Source: Myxococcus flavus
Lineage (GTDB): Bacteria > Myxococcota > Myxococcia > Myxococcales > Myxococcaceae
Reading direction: 5' to 3'
Assembly: GCF_050038885.1 (NCBI RefSeq)
Contig: NZ_CP143624.1
Coordinates: forward strand, 5,766,001 to 5,830,000
Length of the DNA: 64,000 nt
This document shows, piece after piece, positions 55,453 through 64,000 of this stretch (the first letter of the stretch is position 1; each line of letters opens with the position of its first letter). The notes beneath the pieces are model-generated. The model worked only from the letters and a program-made list of their open reading frames with translations. It was not told where the DNA came from and made no database searches. Both the position numbers and the translations under genes were made by a program.

Positions 55453-57060
55453 TCAGTAGTCGCCGGCGATGACCCGGGGCAGGGCGTTGCGCAGGTTCGG
55501 CAGCGGGCCAATCTGCCGCGCGTTGGAGGCCTGCGGCGTTCCCGTCTCGCGCAGCAGCGCGCGCATCTGCGCGCTCGTCAGCCGGTCGCCGTTGGCCAGG
55601 GCCACGCCCTGCGCGCTGGCGGCGGCGCCCACCACGATGGGCGAGGCGCTGGAGGTGCCGCTGAAGCTGGACGTGTAGTACTGGTCCTCGCCGTGGCTGG
55701 AGCCGAACACGTTGCCGTAGCCCATGCTGTAGACGCGCTCGCCCCAGCCGTGCACGTCCACGCGACTGCCGTAGTTGGTCCAGCACATGGGCGCGCGGGT
55801 GGTGGCGGTGCTGGCGCCCACGACGATGGCCTCCGAGTCCCGCGTGTCGCGGTTGAACCGACCGCCGTAGGCGGACGCATCCAGGTTGGCGCTCCCGTTG
55901 CCCGCCGCTTCCACGACGATGACGCCGTTGGCCGTGGCCGTCTTGATGGCGTCGTAGTTCGCCTGCCAGTACTCCATCGCGATGTAGTTGCACTGAGTGG
56001 CGTTGCACGTGCACGCCGTGCCGTCGGACGGGCCTGTTGAGTGCAACTCGATGAGGACGATGCCGCCCCTGCCCACCGCGGCGGCCGCCCGGGAGATGGC
56101 GCTCGCCGTGCTCTGCGAGCCGATGGACTCGTAGCCCGCCTGGGCCTGGTGCGCGACGCCCGTCACGCCGTACGCATTGGGCGCGCCGACAATCTCGCCC
56201 AGCACCGCCGTGCCGTGGTTGCGCCAGCCCAGGTCGGAGTACTGGGTGCCGCCCATGTGGAAGAGGTCTGGCATGTCCTCGTGCGTGGTCCGCCAGCCGC
56301 CTTCGATGTCCACCACCTTCACGTTCTGCCCTTGGCCACCGGTGACCGTCCACGCGTACTTCGCGTCGACGCCGCCGGGCGCGGCGTTGAGGTAGCCCTG
56401 GTTGCTCTCATAGAGCGGGGTGGTGGGCGGGAGGTCCGAGGCGGCGAGCAGGCTCCGCACCGCCGCGTCCATGCCGAAGTTCACCATCGCCGGCTCGGGA
56501 GGAGGCTCGGCGTAGGCCACCTCCACGCCGTCCAGCGCGTTGAGCGCGGCGACCAGGTCGGCCACGCGCTCGGACGTGGTGCCGGGCAGCAGCGGCACCT
56601 CGAAGTAGAGGTTCAGGTCCGCCAGTTGCTCTCCGCTTCGCCGTTCGCCTTCGGCCTTGCGCGCTTCCAGCGTGGCCTCGGGCTCGTCGAAGAGCCGGGC
56701 TGGAGCGCCGGTGCGCGGCGCGCGCGCCAGCAGGGACTCCACCCGGGTGAGGTCGCCCTGGAGGCGTGCGTCATCCAGGCTCCGTCCGGCGAGGAGCGAG
56801 CGCTCCGCCGCGTCCCGCTCGGACGCGAGGGCCACCAGCCGGTGGTCGCGCAGGCGCACGCGGCTGCCCTCGTGGAACTTCACCACGATGCGCTCCACGT
56901 AGGTGTCCGCGGCCAGCTCGCGGCCGGTGGGCTTGGCGATGAGCTCGCGAGGCTTCAGGGCCTTCGGCGCCGCGTCCGCGGTGGGCGCGAACGCCAGCAT
57001 CGACAGGGACAGCAGCGCGTAACGCAGGGGGCGCATCGACAGGAACGACGACGTCGTCAT
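55453..57060 (-). CDS. secreted subtilisin-like S8 serine protease
   Basis: 535 residues. The signal peptide ends near PTADAA. A propeptide-like region to about residue 230 precedes the S8 domain, with Asp251 in KVVDIEGG, His282 in NHGTAVLG, the oxyanion Asn in EAAGNG and Ser470 in SGTSSASP. Cysteines in CTCNATQC suggest a disulfide-stabilised surface loop. It should be exported and probably secreted, in line with the predatory, proteolytic lifestyle of myxobacteria. It diverges from the gene at 57357; an inverted repeat lies between them. Confidence 0.93.
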   Translation of the reverse strand: MTTSSFLSMRPLRYALLSLSMLAFAPTADAAPKALKPRELIAKPTGRELAADTYVERIVVKFHEGSRVRLRDHRLVALASERDAAERSLLAGRSLDDARLQGDLTRVESLLARAPRTGAPARLFDEPEATLEARKAEGERRSGEQLADLNLYFEVPLLPGTTSERVADLVAALNALDGVEVAYAEPPPEPAMVNFGMDAAVRSLLAASDLPPTTPLYESNQGYLNAAPGGVDAKYAWTVTGGQGQNVKVVDIEGGWRTTHEDMPDLFHMGGTQYSDLGWRNHGTAVLGEIVGAPNAYGVTGVAHQAQAGYESIGSQSTASAISRAAAAVGRGGIVLIELHSTGPSDGTACTCNATQCNYIAMEYWQANYDAIKTATANGVIVVEAAGNGSANLDASAYGGRFNRDTRDSEAIVVGASTATTRAPMCWTNYGSRVDVHGWGERVYSMGYGNVFGSSHGEDQYYTSSFSGTSSASPIVVGAAASAQGVALANGDRLTSAQMRALLRETGTPQASNARQIGPLPNLRNALPRVIAGDY

Positions 57061-57145
57061 GGACAGCCTCCACTCCGGAAAAGGGGACGGCCGTGACGGG
57101 GCGCCAGCGTGGATGTCCAGGGGCCCGAGTCACCCGGACATCTTG

Positions 57146-57168
57146 CATTTCCATTCTGTCAGGAAATG
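57146..57168. promoter_or_regulatory. inverted repeat CATTTCC-N9-GGAAATG in the protease promoter region
   Basis: Perfect 7-base arms around ATTCTGTCA, in a locally AT-rich patch about 85-110 bases upstream of the protease start. It could be an operator for the protease or the divergent gene; no regulator is identified. Confidence 0.4.
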
Positions 57169-57356
57169 AGGTGGCGCCCATCTCAGCCGTCCGGAACCGG
57201 ACACCGCGCCGCCCTTCAGGAGGACGCGCGTGGGGCCCGTGGCTGGGGCCATCCCTGGTGCGAAGCCCGCCTGCATGGAATCGTTGCCCGACCCTGGAAC
57301 CGGCGCTTCGCCGCTGCGGGGCACTGTGGGCGGTCTCCGCCCGGGAGCATCCGTCG

Positions 57357-58067
57357 ATGCGCGTCGTGCGTGTGGTGGGGCAGGGGCTGCGAATGGCCTT
57401 GCTGTTGATGGGGGCAGGCCTGCTGGGGGCGTTCAAGGGCGGCGTGCTCTTCGGCCTGGTGGGGCTGGCTGTTGGCGCGGGCACCTGGTTCCTGCCGGGG
57501 TGGCTGGGGGGGGCGCCCCCGCCCACGTGGCTGGTGGTGCTGGGCGTGGTGCTGCCCCCGCTGGCGCTGTCCGTGTCGGGCGGCTACGCGTTCATGCTGC
57601 AAGCCGTATCGGGGCGGCTGGCCCACGAGGCGAAGGAGCGGGGTGTCGTGGGCCGCATGTACGCGGTCCTCAAGCCCGTCACGGTGCAGGTGTCGCGGCG
57701 GCTCCAGGGCACAGGCTCGCTGTCGCGCGAGGAGCTGTCGCGCGTGGTGGATGAGTCGCTGAGCGAGCACCTGCGGCAGGTCGAGCAGGCCCGGAGCGAA
57801 GCGTCCTCCTCGCGCATGGCGGAGGTGGAGCGCTTCCTCATGGAGCAGTCCCGCCGCGTCCTGGGCGTGCTGGCGCTGCGTGCTGTCGTCTCCGCGCCGG
57901 ACTCCGCCACCGCGGTGCGGAACCTGGAGGCGCTGGGTATCGAGCGCGTGGAGATGACGCTGATGGAGCGGCTGGAGGACCTCTTCTTCCTCCAGGTGCT
58001 GCTGGCCTTCGGGGCGGGCGCGCTCGTCGCGGCCACGCCCGCGCTGCTCACGCTGTGGCTGCGCTGA
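57357..58067 (+). CDS. membrane protein with cytoplasmic helical domain
   Basis: 236 residues from ATG 57357, with GGGAG about nine bases upstream. Two or three hydrophobic segments lie near the N-terminus (MALLLMGAGLLGAFKGGVLF; WLVVLGVVLPPLALSVSGGY) and one at the C-terminus (LLAFGAGALVAATPALLTLW). Between them is a soluble, charged helical domain (LSREELSRVVDESLSEHLRQ). No family is recognised. It ends a few bases from the converging patatin gene. Confidence 0.68.
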   Translation: MRVVRVVGQGLRMALLLMGAGLLGAFKGGVLFGLVGLAVGAGTWFLPGWLGGAPPPTWLVVLGVVLPPLALSVSGGYAFMLQAVSGRLAHEAKERGVVGRMYAVLKPVTVQVSRRLQGTGSLSREELSRVVDESLSEHLRQVEQARSEASSSRMAEVERFLMEQSRRVLGVLALRAVVSAPDSATAVRNLEALGIERVEMTLMERLEDLFFLQVLLAFGAGALVAATPALLTLWLR

Positions 58068-58070
58068 GGC

Positions 58071-58961
58071 TCACCACTCCGCGTCCGCGAAGGACACCGG
58101 AGGCCGCGCCAGGGCGCGCTCCGCGGCGAGCTTCGCCTGGTCCAGCGCGTCGAAGCCGCGCTCCATGGTGGTGGGGGACACGGGTGGCAGGTTGGAGACG
58201 ACGACGTAGACGGGCACCTGCTTCTGCTCCAGCACGGTGAGCTGGAGGCGGAAGTGGTCCTGCCGCAGCGCCGCCGAGCCCGCGGCGAGCCCCTGCGCGT
58301 ACGCCATGGGGCCGCCCACCACCTTGCGCGTCTTGCTGGGCAGGTAGTGCACGAGGATGGCGTCCAGCTCCGCGCCCACGGCGCTCTCGTGCAGCGACAG
58401 CGCGGGGGCCTTGTCCACGAGGCCACCGTCCCAGTACAGGCTGCCCTCCAGGGGCACCGCGCGGAACAGGCCGGGGTACGCACACGTCGCGTGGACGCGT
58501 GGGGCCAGCTCGCCCGAGGTGAACACGTCGTGGCGGCCCAGCGTGAGGTTGGCGCCCACCAGCAGCAGCGGGTGCGGCAGCTCCTCGAAGGTGCGCACCG
58601 GCAACGTGGCGTCCAGCAGCTTGCGGAAGCGCTCGCCCTTGAGCAGGCCCGTCAGGCCGTGCCCGGCCGCGTCCGCGTTGAGCACCGCCCCAATGGGGTC
58701 CGGGTCCCAGAAGTTGGCGCGCGTCTGCCGCAGCACCAGCTCCTCCAGCTCACGTACCGGCGTGCCCGCCGCCGCGTAGGCCGCCACCATGCCGCCCGCG
58801 GAGGTGCCCGCGTAGGCGTGGGGCTTGAGGCCCGCGGCCGCCAGCCCCTTGAGGAAGCCGGCGTGACCGTAGAAGCCGAAATATCCAGCGGAGAGGACGA
58901 GCCCGAACCGCTTGCCTTCGAGGCGTTCGTGAAGAGTCGGGGTGTGGGTGGGAGTCGCCAT
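58071..58961 (-). CDS. patatin-like phospholipase
   Basis: 296 residues from MATPTHTPTLHERLEG at 58961. The nucleophile motif GTSAGG is near residue 51 and the catalytic Asp is in YWDGGLVDKAP, making the Ser-Asp dyad of patatins. FGLVLSAGYFGFYGHAGFLK carries the oxyanion region, here GYFGF instead of the common GGGxxG, a visible variation. Members hydrolyse acyl chains from phospholipids. It is divergent from the SahR-like gene, and the operator at 59034 lies about 70 bases from its start. Confidence 0.88.
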   Translation of the reverse strand: MATPTHTPTLHERLEGKRFGLVLSAGYFGFYGHAGFLKGLAAAGLKPHAYAGTSAGGMVAAYAAAGTPVRELEELVLRQTRANFWDPDPIGAVLNADAAGHGLTGLLKGERFRKLLDATLPVRTFEELPHPLLLVGANLTLGRHDVFTSGELAPRVHATCAYPGLFRAVPLEGSLYWDGGLVDKAPALSLHESAVGAELDAILVHYLPSKTRKVVGGPMAYAQGLAAGSAALRQDHFRLQLTVLEQKQVPVYVVVSNLPPVSPTTMERGFDALDQAKLAAERALARPPVSFADAEW

Positions 58962-59033
58962 GTTCCGCCCTGTACGCCACTGAACGAGGACAGGCAACGC
59001 GTCGCGTCTAGAGAATGCTGGCCTCCAGGCCGG

Positions 59034-59051
59034 CATCGACATATGTTGATG
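59034..59051. promoter_or_regulatory. SahR-type operator
   Basis: CATCGACATATGTTGATG is an 18-bp palindrome with one mismatch, lying seven bases before the start of the ArsR-family regulator. It fits the ATCRA-type palindromes I associate with SahR, the S-adenosylhomocysteine-responsive repressor of methionine genes. Confidence 0.68.
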
Positions 59052-59058
59052 CAGCGAT

Positions 59059-59955
59059 ATGGAAGAGCTGTCCCAGTCATTCCGGGTCCTCGGGGACCCG
59101 ACGCGCCTGCGCATCCTCCGGCTGGTGGCGGAGGCTCCGTTGAACGTGACGGAGCTGGTGTCGCTGGTGGGCGTGGCGCAGTCGTCCGTCTCTCATCACC
59201 TGGGCAAGCTGAAGGGGCTGGGGCTGCTGCGCGAGGAGCGCCACGCGGGCTACAGCTACTACTCGCTGGCGCTGGGGCAGTCGGACGCCCGCTGGCCGCT
59301 CATCCAGATGGCGCGCGAGGCGGAGGATGCGGCGGGGGACTCGGCGCGGCTGAAGGACCTGCTGCGGGCGCGTGAGGACCGGCAGGCCCTCAACGAGCGG
59401 CTGCTGGAGCCCGGGCAGTCCTGGTTCCTGTGGGCGGGCGCGCTGGCGTCGTTGCTGCCGCCGCTGGAGGTGGCCGACTTCGGCTGCGGCACCGGCGTGC
59501 TGAGCGTGGCGATTGCCCGCTGGGCCCGCCGCGTGTGGGCCATCGACCAGAACGCCGAGGCGCTGGAGCAGGCGCGGGAGCGCGCCGGCCGCGAGGGCCT
59601 GGAGAACATCCGCTTCCTGCGCGAGGACCTGCACCGCCTGTCGCTCGCGTCCGCGAGCCTGGACCTGGTGGTGATTTCGCAGAGCCTCCACCACGTGGAG
59701 GAGCCGCACGCGGTGCTGGCCGAGTCCGCCCGCCTGCTCAAGCCGGGCGGCCGGCTGGTGGTGCTGGAGCTGATGCCGCACGACGAACGCTGGGTGCTGG
59801 AGCGGCTGGGCCACCGGCACCTGGGCTTCGCGCCCGAATTCCTCGAAGCCGCGCTGCGCGAGGCGGGCTTCACGTCCCTCACTCGCGAAACCCATGCCCG
59901 GGATGGGGCCAGCCCCTTCCGCGTCTTCCTGCTCACCGGAGTCAAACCGTCATGA
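59059..59955 (+). CDS. sahR: ArsR-family regulator fused to a SAM-dependent methyltransferase domain, SahR-like
   Basis: 298 residues. Residues about 1-80 form an ArsR winged helix (FRVLGDPTRLRILRLVAEAP; QSSVSHHLGKLKGLGLLREE) without the metal-binding ELCVC motif. Residues about 110-290 are a class I methyltransferase with the SAM/SAH motif ADFGCGTGVLSVAIA near 139-153 and AIDQNAEALEQARERA after it. A regulator of this build overlapping metH (ATGA) is what is expected of SahR, where the domain senses S-adenosylhomocysteine. A palindrome sits just upstream, suggesting autoregulation. Whether the methyltransferase domain is active is unknown. Confidence 0.85.
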   Translation: MEELSQSFRVLGDPTRLRILRLVAEAPLNVTELVSLVGVAQSSVSHHLGKLKGLGLLREERHAGYSYYSLALGQSDARWPLIQMAREAEDAAGDSARLKDLLRAREDRQALNERLLEPGQSWFLWAGALASLLPPLEVADFGCGTGVLSVAIARWARRVWAIDQNAEALEQARERAGREGLENIRFLREDLHRLSLASASLDLVVISQSLHHVEEPHAVLAESARLLKPGGRLVVLELMPHDERWVLERLGHRHLGFAPEFLEAALREAGFTSLTRETHARDGASPFRVFLLTGVKPS

Positions 59956-62900
59956 CGAGCCATGCCCCCACCGCCCTCCCGCTGCCCCCTGGTGAGAATG
60001 GCCGCCGCGTGGAGGCGCTGCGCGCCGCGATGCGCGAACGCGTGCTGGTGCTGGACGGCGCCATGGGCACGCTGCTCCAGAACGAGAACCTCAAGGCGGC
60101 GGACTTCGGCGGCCCGGAGTACGAGGGCTGCAACGAGCACCTCGTCCTCACCCGGCCGGAGCTGGTGGAGGGCATCCACGCGCGCTACTTCGCGGCCGGC
60201 GCGGACGTGACGGAGACGGACAGCTTCGGCGGCACGCCGCTGGTGCTGGCGGAGTTCGGCCTGGGCCACAAGGCGCTCGAAATCAACGAGGCCTCCGCCC
60301 GCCTGGCGCGCAACGCCGCCGCCGCCGCCGAGGCGAAGGACGGGCGCATTCGCTGGGTGGCGGGCTCCATCGGCCCCACCACCAAGGCCATCAGCGTCAC
60401 CGGCGGCGTCACCTTCGACGAGCTGGTGGACAACTTCGCCGTGCAGGCCGAGGGGCTGGCCCGGGGCGGCTCGGACTACCTGCTGATCGAGACGGCGCAG
60501 GACACCCGCAACGTGAAGGCGGCGCTGCTGGGCATCGAGCGCGCGTTCCAGAAGCTGGGCTACGCGCTGCCGGTGGCGGTGTCCGGCACGATTGAGCCCA
60601 TGGGCACCATGCTCGCGGGGCAGAGCGTGGAGAGCCTGGCGGCGTCGCTGGAGCACGCGGACCTCCTGTACCTGGGCCTCAACTGCGCCACGGGCCCGGA
60701 CTTCATGACGGACCACCTGCGCTCGCTGTCGGCGATGAGCGCGTTCCCCGTGTCGTGTGTGCCCAACGCGGGCCTGCCGGACGAGAACGGCCACTACCTG
60801 GAGACGCCGGAGATGCTGGCGCGCTCCGTGCGGCGCTTCTGTGAGCAGGGCTGGCTCAACGTGGTGGGCGGCTGTTGTGGCACGCACGCGGGGCACATCG
60901 AGGCGCTGGCCAGGGCCGTGGAGGGCCTGAAGCCGCGCACGGGCTCGCCGCGCCCGCGGGCCTCGCTGTCCGGCGTGGACTACCTGGAGGTGACGGACGA
61001 GCAGCGGCCCCTCATCGTGGGCGAGCGCACCAACGTCATCGGCAGCAAGAAGTTCAAGGAGCTCATCGTCGCCGGCCAGTTCGACGACGCGTCGGAGATT
61101 GCGCGCGCGCAGGTGAAGCGGGGCGCGCAGGTCATCGACATCTGCCTGGCCAACCCGGACCGCGACGAGCTGGAGGACATGCGCAGCTTCCTGGAGGTGG
61201 TCGTCAAGAAGGTGCGCGTGCCCTTGATGATTGACTCCACCGACGAGCGCGTCATCGAGATGGCGCTCACGTACAGCCAGGGCAAGGCCATCATCAACTC
61301 GGTCAACCTGGAGGATGGCGAGGAGCGCTTCGAGAAGGTGGTGCCGCTGGCGCGCCGCTTCGGCGCGGCGCTGGTGGTGGGCTGCATCGACGAGGTGGGC
61401 ATGGCCGTCACGCGCCAGCGCAAGCTGGAGGTGGCGGAGCGCTCGTACGAGCTGTTGACGAAGAAGTACGGCATGAAGCCGGAGGACCTGTACTTCGACC
61501 CGCTCGTCTTCCCCTGCGCCTCCGGCGACGCGCAGTACACCGGCAGCGGCGTGGAGACGATTGAGGGCGTGCGCCTCATCAAGCAGCGCTTCCCGCGCTG
61601 CAAGACGGTGCTGGGCATCTCCAACGTGTCCTTCGGCCTGCCCACCGCGGGCCGCGAGGTCCTCAACTCCGTCTTCCTGTACCACAACGTCCAGGCGGGC
61701 CTGGACATGGCGCTGGTCAACTCGGAGAAGCTGGAGCGCTACCCGTCCCTGCCGGAGGAGGAGCGCAAGCTGGCGGAGGACCTGCTCTACAACCGGGGCG
61801 AGGACCCGGTGACGCCCTTCGCGGCGCACTTCCGCGAGCGGAAGGCCGCGCGCGTCCAGGTGAGCACGCTGCCCCTGGAGGAGCGGCTCCAGCGCTACAT
61901 CATCGAGGGCACGCGCGACGGCCTCACCGCGGACCTGGAAGCGGCCATGCAGAAGTACACGCCGCTGGAAATCATCAACGGGCCGCTGATGAAGGGCATG
62001 GACGAGGTGGGCCGCCTCTTCGGCGCCAACGAGCTGATTGTCGCGGAGGTGCTCCAGAGCGCCGAGTCCATGAAGGCGGCGGTGAGCTTCCTGGAGCCGC
62101 ACATGAGCAAGGCCCAGGCGGCCCAGCGCGGCAAGGTGGTGCTCGCCACGGTGAAGGGCGACGTGCACGACATCGGGAAGAACCTGGTGGAAATCATCCT
62201 GGCCAACAACGGCTTCCAGGTGGTGAACCTGGGCATCAAGGTGCCGCCGGAGCAGCTGGTGCAGGCCGTGCGCGAGCACCAGCCGGACATCCTCGGCCTG
62301 TCGGGCCTGTTGGTGAAGAGCGCGCACCAGATGGTGGCCACCGCGGAGGACCTGAAGCGCGCGGGCGTGGACACCCCCATCCTGGTGGGCGGCGCCGCGC
62401 TCAGCCGCAACTTCGTGGACCGCAACATCGCGCCCGCCTACGGCGCTGGCACCGTGGCCTATGCGCAGGACGCGATGAACGGCCTCGAGCTGGCCAAGCA
62501 GATCGTGGACCCGGCCGCGCACGAGAAGCTCCGCGGCGACCTGGCCGTTCGTCGGGAGAAGCTGGCGCGCGAGGTGAAGGAGCGTCCGGCGCCGGCGGCG
62601 GTGGTGTCGCGTGGGCGCAGCGCGGAGGTGAAGGTGCTGGACAGCGTGCCGTCCGCGCCGGACTGGGAGCGGCACGTGCTGACCAACACGCCGCTGGACC
62701 ACATCTGGAAGTTCATCAACCCGGTGATGCTGTACGGCCGGCACCTGGGCCTGCGCTCCTCGTCGCGCGTGTTGGGCACGCCCGCAGAGGCGGAGCTGGC
62801 GAAGACGGAGGAGGGCCGCAAGGCGCTGGCGCTGAAGGAGGCGGTGGAGGAGCTGAAGGGCTACCTGCGCGGCGGCGTCATGCAGGCGCGCGCGGTGTTC

Positions 62901-63467
62901 CAGTTCTTCAAGGCGGGCAGCGACGGCAACCGGGTGGTGCTCTTCGACGGCGCCACGGGCAAGGAGGCCGCGGCCTTCGACTTCCCGCGCCAGGACCGTG
63001 AAGGCGGGCTGTGCCTCGCCGACTACCTGCGGCCGCTGGAGGGCGGCGTGCCCACGGACAACGTGGCCATGTTCGTCGTCACCGCGGGCGCCGGCATCCG
63101 CGAGCTGTCCGAGCAGCTGAAGACCCAGGGTGAGTTCCTGAAGATGCACGCGGTGCAGGCCCTGGCGCTGGAGACGGCGGAGGGCTACGCCGAGCTGCTG
63201 CACACGCAGCTGCGCAGCATGTGGGGCATGCCGGACCGGCCGGACATGACGATGCTGGAGCGCTTCCGCGCGGAGTACGCGGGCAAGCGCTACTCCTTCG
63301 GCTACCCGGCGTGTCCGCGGTTGGAGGACCAGTCCACGCTCTTCGCCGCGCTGCGGCCGGAGGACATCGGCGTGCAGCTCACGGACGGCGCCATGATGGA
63401 GCCGGAGGCCTCCGTGTCCGCCATCGTCTTCCACCACCCGCAGGCCTCGTACTTCTCCGTGACGTGA
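59952..63467 (+). CDS. metH: cobalamin-dependent methionine synthase
   Basis: 1171 residues with all four modules in order: homocysteine-binding (zinc ligands incl. Cys308-Cys309 in GGCCGTHAGH), methyltetrahydrofolate-binding (ERTNVIGSKKFKELI, about 355-610), the cobalamin cap and Rossmann domain with DVHDIGKN (axial His739), and the reactivation domain with RYSFGYPACP near residue 1115. It transfers the methyl group from 5-methyl-THF to homocysteine. The start overlaps the SahR-like stop, so expression follows that regulator. No cobalamin riboswitch precedes it. Confidence 0.97.
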   Translation: MTSHAPTALPLPPGENGRRVEALRAAMRERVLVLDGAMGTLLQNENLKAADFGGPEYEGCNEHLVLTRPELVEGIHARYFAAGADVTETDSFGGTPLVLAEFGLGHKALEINEASARLARNAAAAAEAKDGRIRWVAGSIGPTTKAISVTGGVTFDELVDNFAVQAEGLARGGSDYLLIETAQDTRNVKAALLGIERAFQKLGYALPVAVSGTIEPMGTMLAGQSVESLAASLEHADLLYLGLNCATGPDFMTDHLRSLSAMSAFPVSCVPNAGLPDENGHYLETPEMLARSVRRFCEQGWLNVVGGCCGTHAGHIEALARAVEGLKPRTGSPRPRASLSGVDYLEVTDEQRPLIVGERTNVIGSKKFKELIVAGQFDDASEIARAQVKRGAQVIDICLANPDRDELEDMRSFLEVVVKKVRVPLMIDSTDERVIEMALTYSQGKAIINSVNLEDGEERFEKVVPLARRFGAALVVGCIDEVGMAVTRQRKLEVAERSYELLTKKYGMKPEDLYFDPLVFPCASGDAQYTGSGVETIEGVRLIKQRFPRCKTVLGISNVSFGLPTAGREVLNSVFLYHNVQAGLDMALVNSEKLERYPSLPEEERKLAEDLLYNRGEDPVTPFAAHFRERKAARVQVSTLPLEERLQRYIIEGTRDGLTADLEAAMQKYTPLEIINGPLMKGMDEVGRLFGANELIVAEVLQSAESMKAAVSFLEPHMSKAQAAQRGKVVLATVKGDVHDIGKNLVEIILANNGFQVVNLGIKVPPEQLVQAVREHQPDILGLSGLLVKSAHQMVATAEDLKRAGVDTPILVGGAALSRNFVDRNIAPAYGAGTVAYAQDAMNGLELAKQIVDPAAHEKLRGDLAVRREKLAREVKERPAPAAVVSRGRSAEVKVLDSVPSAPDWERHVLTNTPLDHIWKFINPVMLYGRHLGLRSSSRVLGTPAEAELAKTEEGRKALALKEAVEELKGYLRGGVMQARAVFQFFKAGSDGNRVVLFDGATGKEAAAFDFPRQDREGGLCLADYLRPLEGGVPTDNVAMFVVTAGAGIRELSEQLKTQGEFLKMHAVQALALETAEGYAELLHTQLRSMWGMPDRPDMTMLERFRAEYAGKRYSFGYPACPRLEDQSTLFAALRPEDIGVQLTDGAMMEPEASVSAIVFHHPQASYFSVT

Positions 63468-63476
63468 CGGGGCGGC

Positions 63477-64000
63477 TCAGAAGCGCGCGCCCAGGCTGAG
63501 GTCGGCGCTGAAGAGGTTGCCGACGTCGGCGCTGGTGGGGGCGAAGTCCCGTGCCACGAGCACGCGGTAGGTGGCGCGCAGGCCGGCGGTGACGCCGCTG
63601 TACCGGTACTCGAGCCCGGCGGCGAGCGGCACCTCCGCGCCCCAGCCCTTCTCGAAGGCGGTGCCCACGTCCATGGGCGTGGGGTGGAAGTAGCTGACGC
63701 CCGCGCCCGCGCCCACGAAGGGCTTCCACTGTGAGAGGAGCGTCGGGCCCACCTTGGCCAGGACGCCGCCGTTGTGCCGCCACAGCGTGCCGCGCCGCGG
63801 CTCCGCGTAGCCGTTGGCGGAGCCCTCGTAGCCCAGCTCCAGGCCCACGCCCGAGACGACGGGGACTTCTCCCAGCAGGGCCAGGAACGCGCCCACGCCC
63901 GTCTCCCTGCCCACGTTGCCCGACCAGGTCGTCACGCCGCTGCGCACCGTCAGGCCCGCGGCCCCGAAGCCGGGGGCGGGCTGCGCCTTGACGCGAGGTG
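63477..64000 (-). CDS. outer-membrane beta-barrel protein, 5' end outside the window
   Basis: The frame is open to the window edge, giving at least 174 residues. The first visible residues (VKAQPAPGFGAAGLTVRSGV) look like the end of a signal peptide and start of the mature protein. Repeated amphipathic strands (VGLELGYEGSANGYA; VPLAAGLEYRYSGVTAGLR) and a final LSLGARF with C-terminal phenylalanine are typical of a small outer-membrane barrel. No function is assigned. It converges with metH, with nine bases between the stops. Confidence 0.75.
   Translation of the reverse strand, partial: PRVKAQPAPGFGAAGLTVRSGVTTWSGNVGRETGVGAFLALLGEVPVVSGVGLELGYEGSANGYAEPRRGTLWRHNGGVLAKVGPTLLSQWKPFVGAGAGVSYFHPTPMDVGTAFEKGWGAEVPLAAGLEYRYSGVTAGLRATYRVLVARDFAPTSADVGNLFSADLSLGARF

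Noticed and set aside
59940..59952. Cobalamin riboswitch upstream of metH
   Set aside because: metH overlaps the preceding regulator gene by four bases, leaving no leader, and no B12-box was seen.
59259..63437. 1392-codon minus-strand open frame antisense to metH
   Set aside because: metH is unmistakable on the other strand; the antisense frame is His/Arg/Gln-rich with no recognisable domain.

Overview
This is a high-GC (about 70%) chromosomal window from a myxobacterium of the Myxococcus/Corallococcus type (Cystobacterineae). The evidence is the mglB-mglA motility switch, a Glt/Nfs-like envelope operon beside it, many long TPR proteins, AgmX/PglI-type C-terminal domains and Ser/Thr kinases. 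From memory, gene order from 22 to 15325 parallels Myxococcus xanthus from about MXAN_1913 to mglB (MXAN_1926). The exact species cannot be fixed from sequence alone. No prophage, insertion sequence, CRISPR array or rRNA operon was seen.

Region 1 (1-15.3 kb, mostly minus strand). A TlpA-like lipoprotein and an inositol monophosphatase are followed by wzaB and wzpB, an outer-membrane polysaccharide export pair. A tight operon then runs from 14125 down to about 4060. It holds a secreted coiled-coil protein, two large periplasmic TPR proteins, a TPR lipoprotein, a 91-aa secreted protein and an FHA-TM-TonB-like protein, in the same class order as the D-E-F-G core of the Glt (gliding) and Nfs (spore coat) machines. 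mglBA lies just upstream.

Region 2 (15.6-24.6 kb). A plus-strand operon encodes a secreted repeat protein, a FecR lipoprotein and a membrane Ser/Thr kinase ending in an AgmX/PglI-type domain. Converging on it are recR, ybaB and dnaX. The tau-specific part of dnaX lies in a different frame from the ATPase part.

Region 3 (24.8-33.7 kb). A GT22-like membrane glycosyltransferase precedes a dense minus-strand translation cluster: SRP RNA, all four serine tRNAs, tRNA-Arg(ACG), tadA and serS. Next comes a 1584-residue zinc-ribbon/GYF/TPR membrane protein.

Region 4 (33.9-39.4 kb). Plus-strand envelope glycan or lipid genes (FAD oxidoreductase, GT2, polysaccharide deacetylase, acyltransferase, SDR) are followed by a gap with two palindromic upstream sites, an excellent sigma-54 promoter and a structured, duplicated terminator-bearing module. 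This is a strong small-RNA candidate.

Region 5 (39.4-64 kb). Housekeeping and hypothetical genes: a TPR membrane protein, recQ-DUF3006-radC, a cyclic-nucleotide-binding protein, trxB, a Cys/Met-metabolism PLP enzyme with moaC, a NUDIX hydrolase, a SirB1-type protein, a subtilase, a patatin, and a SahR-like regulator overlapping metH with a near-perfect operator. The window ends inside an outer-membrane barrel gene.
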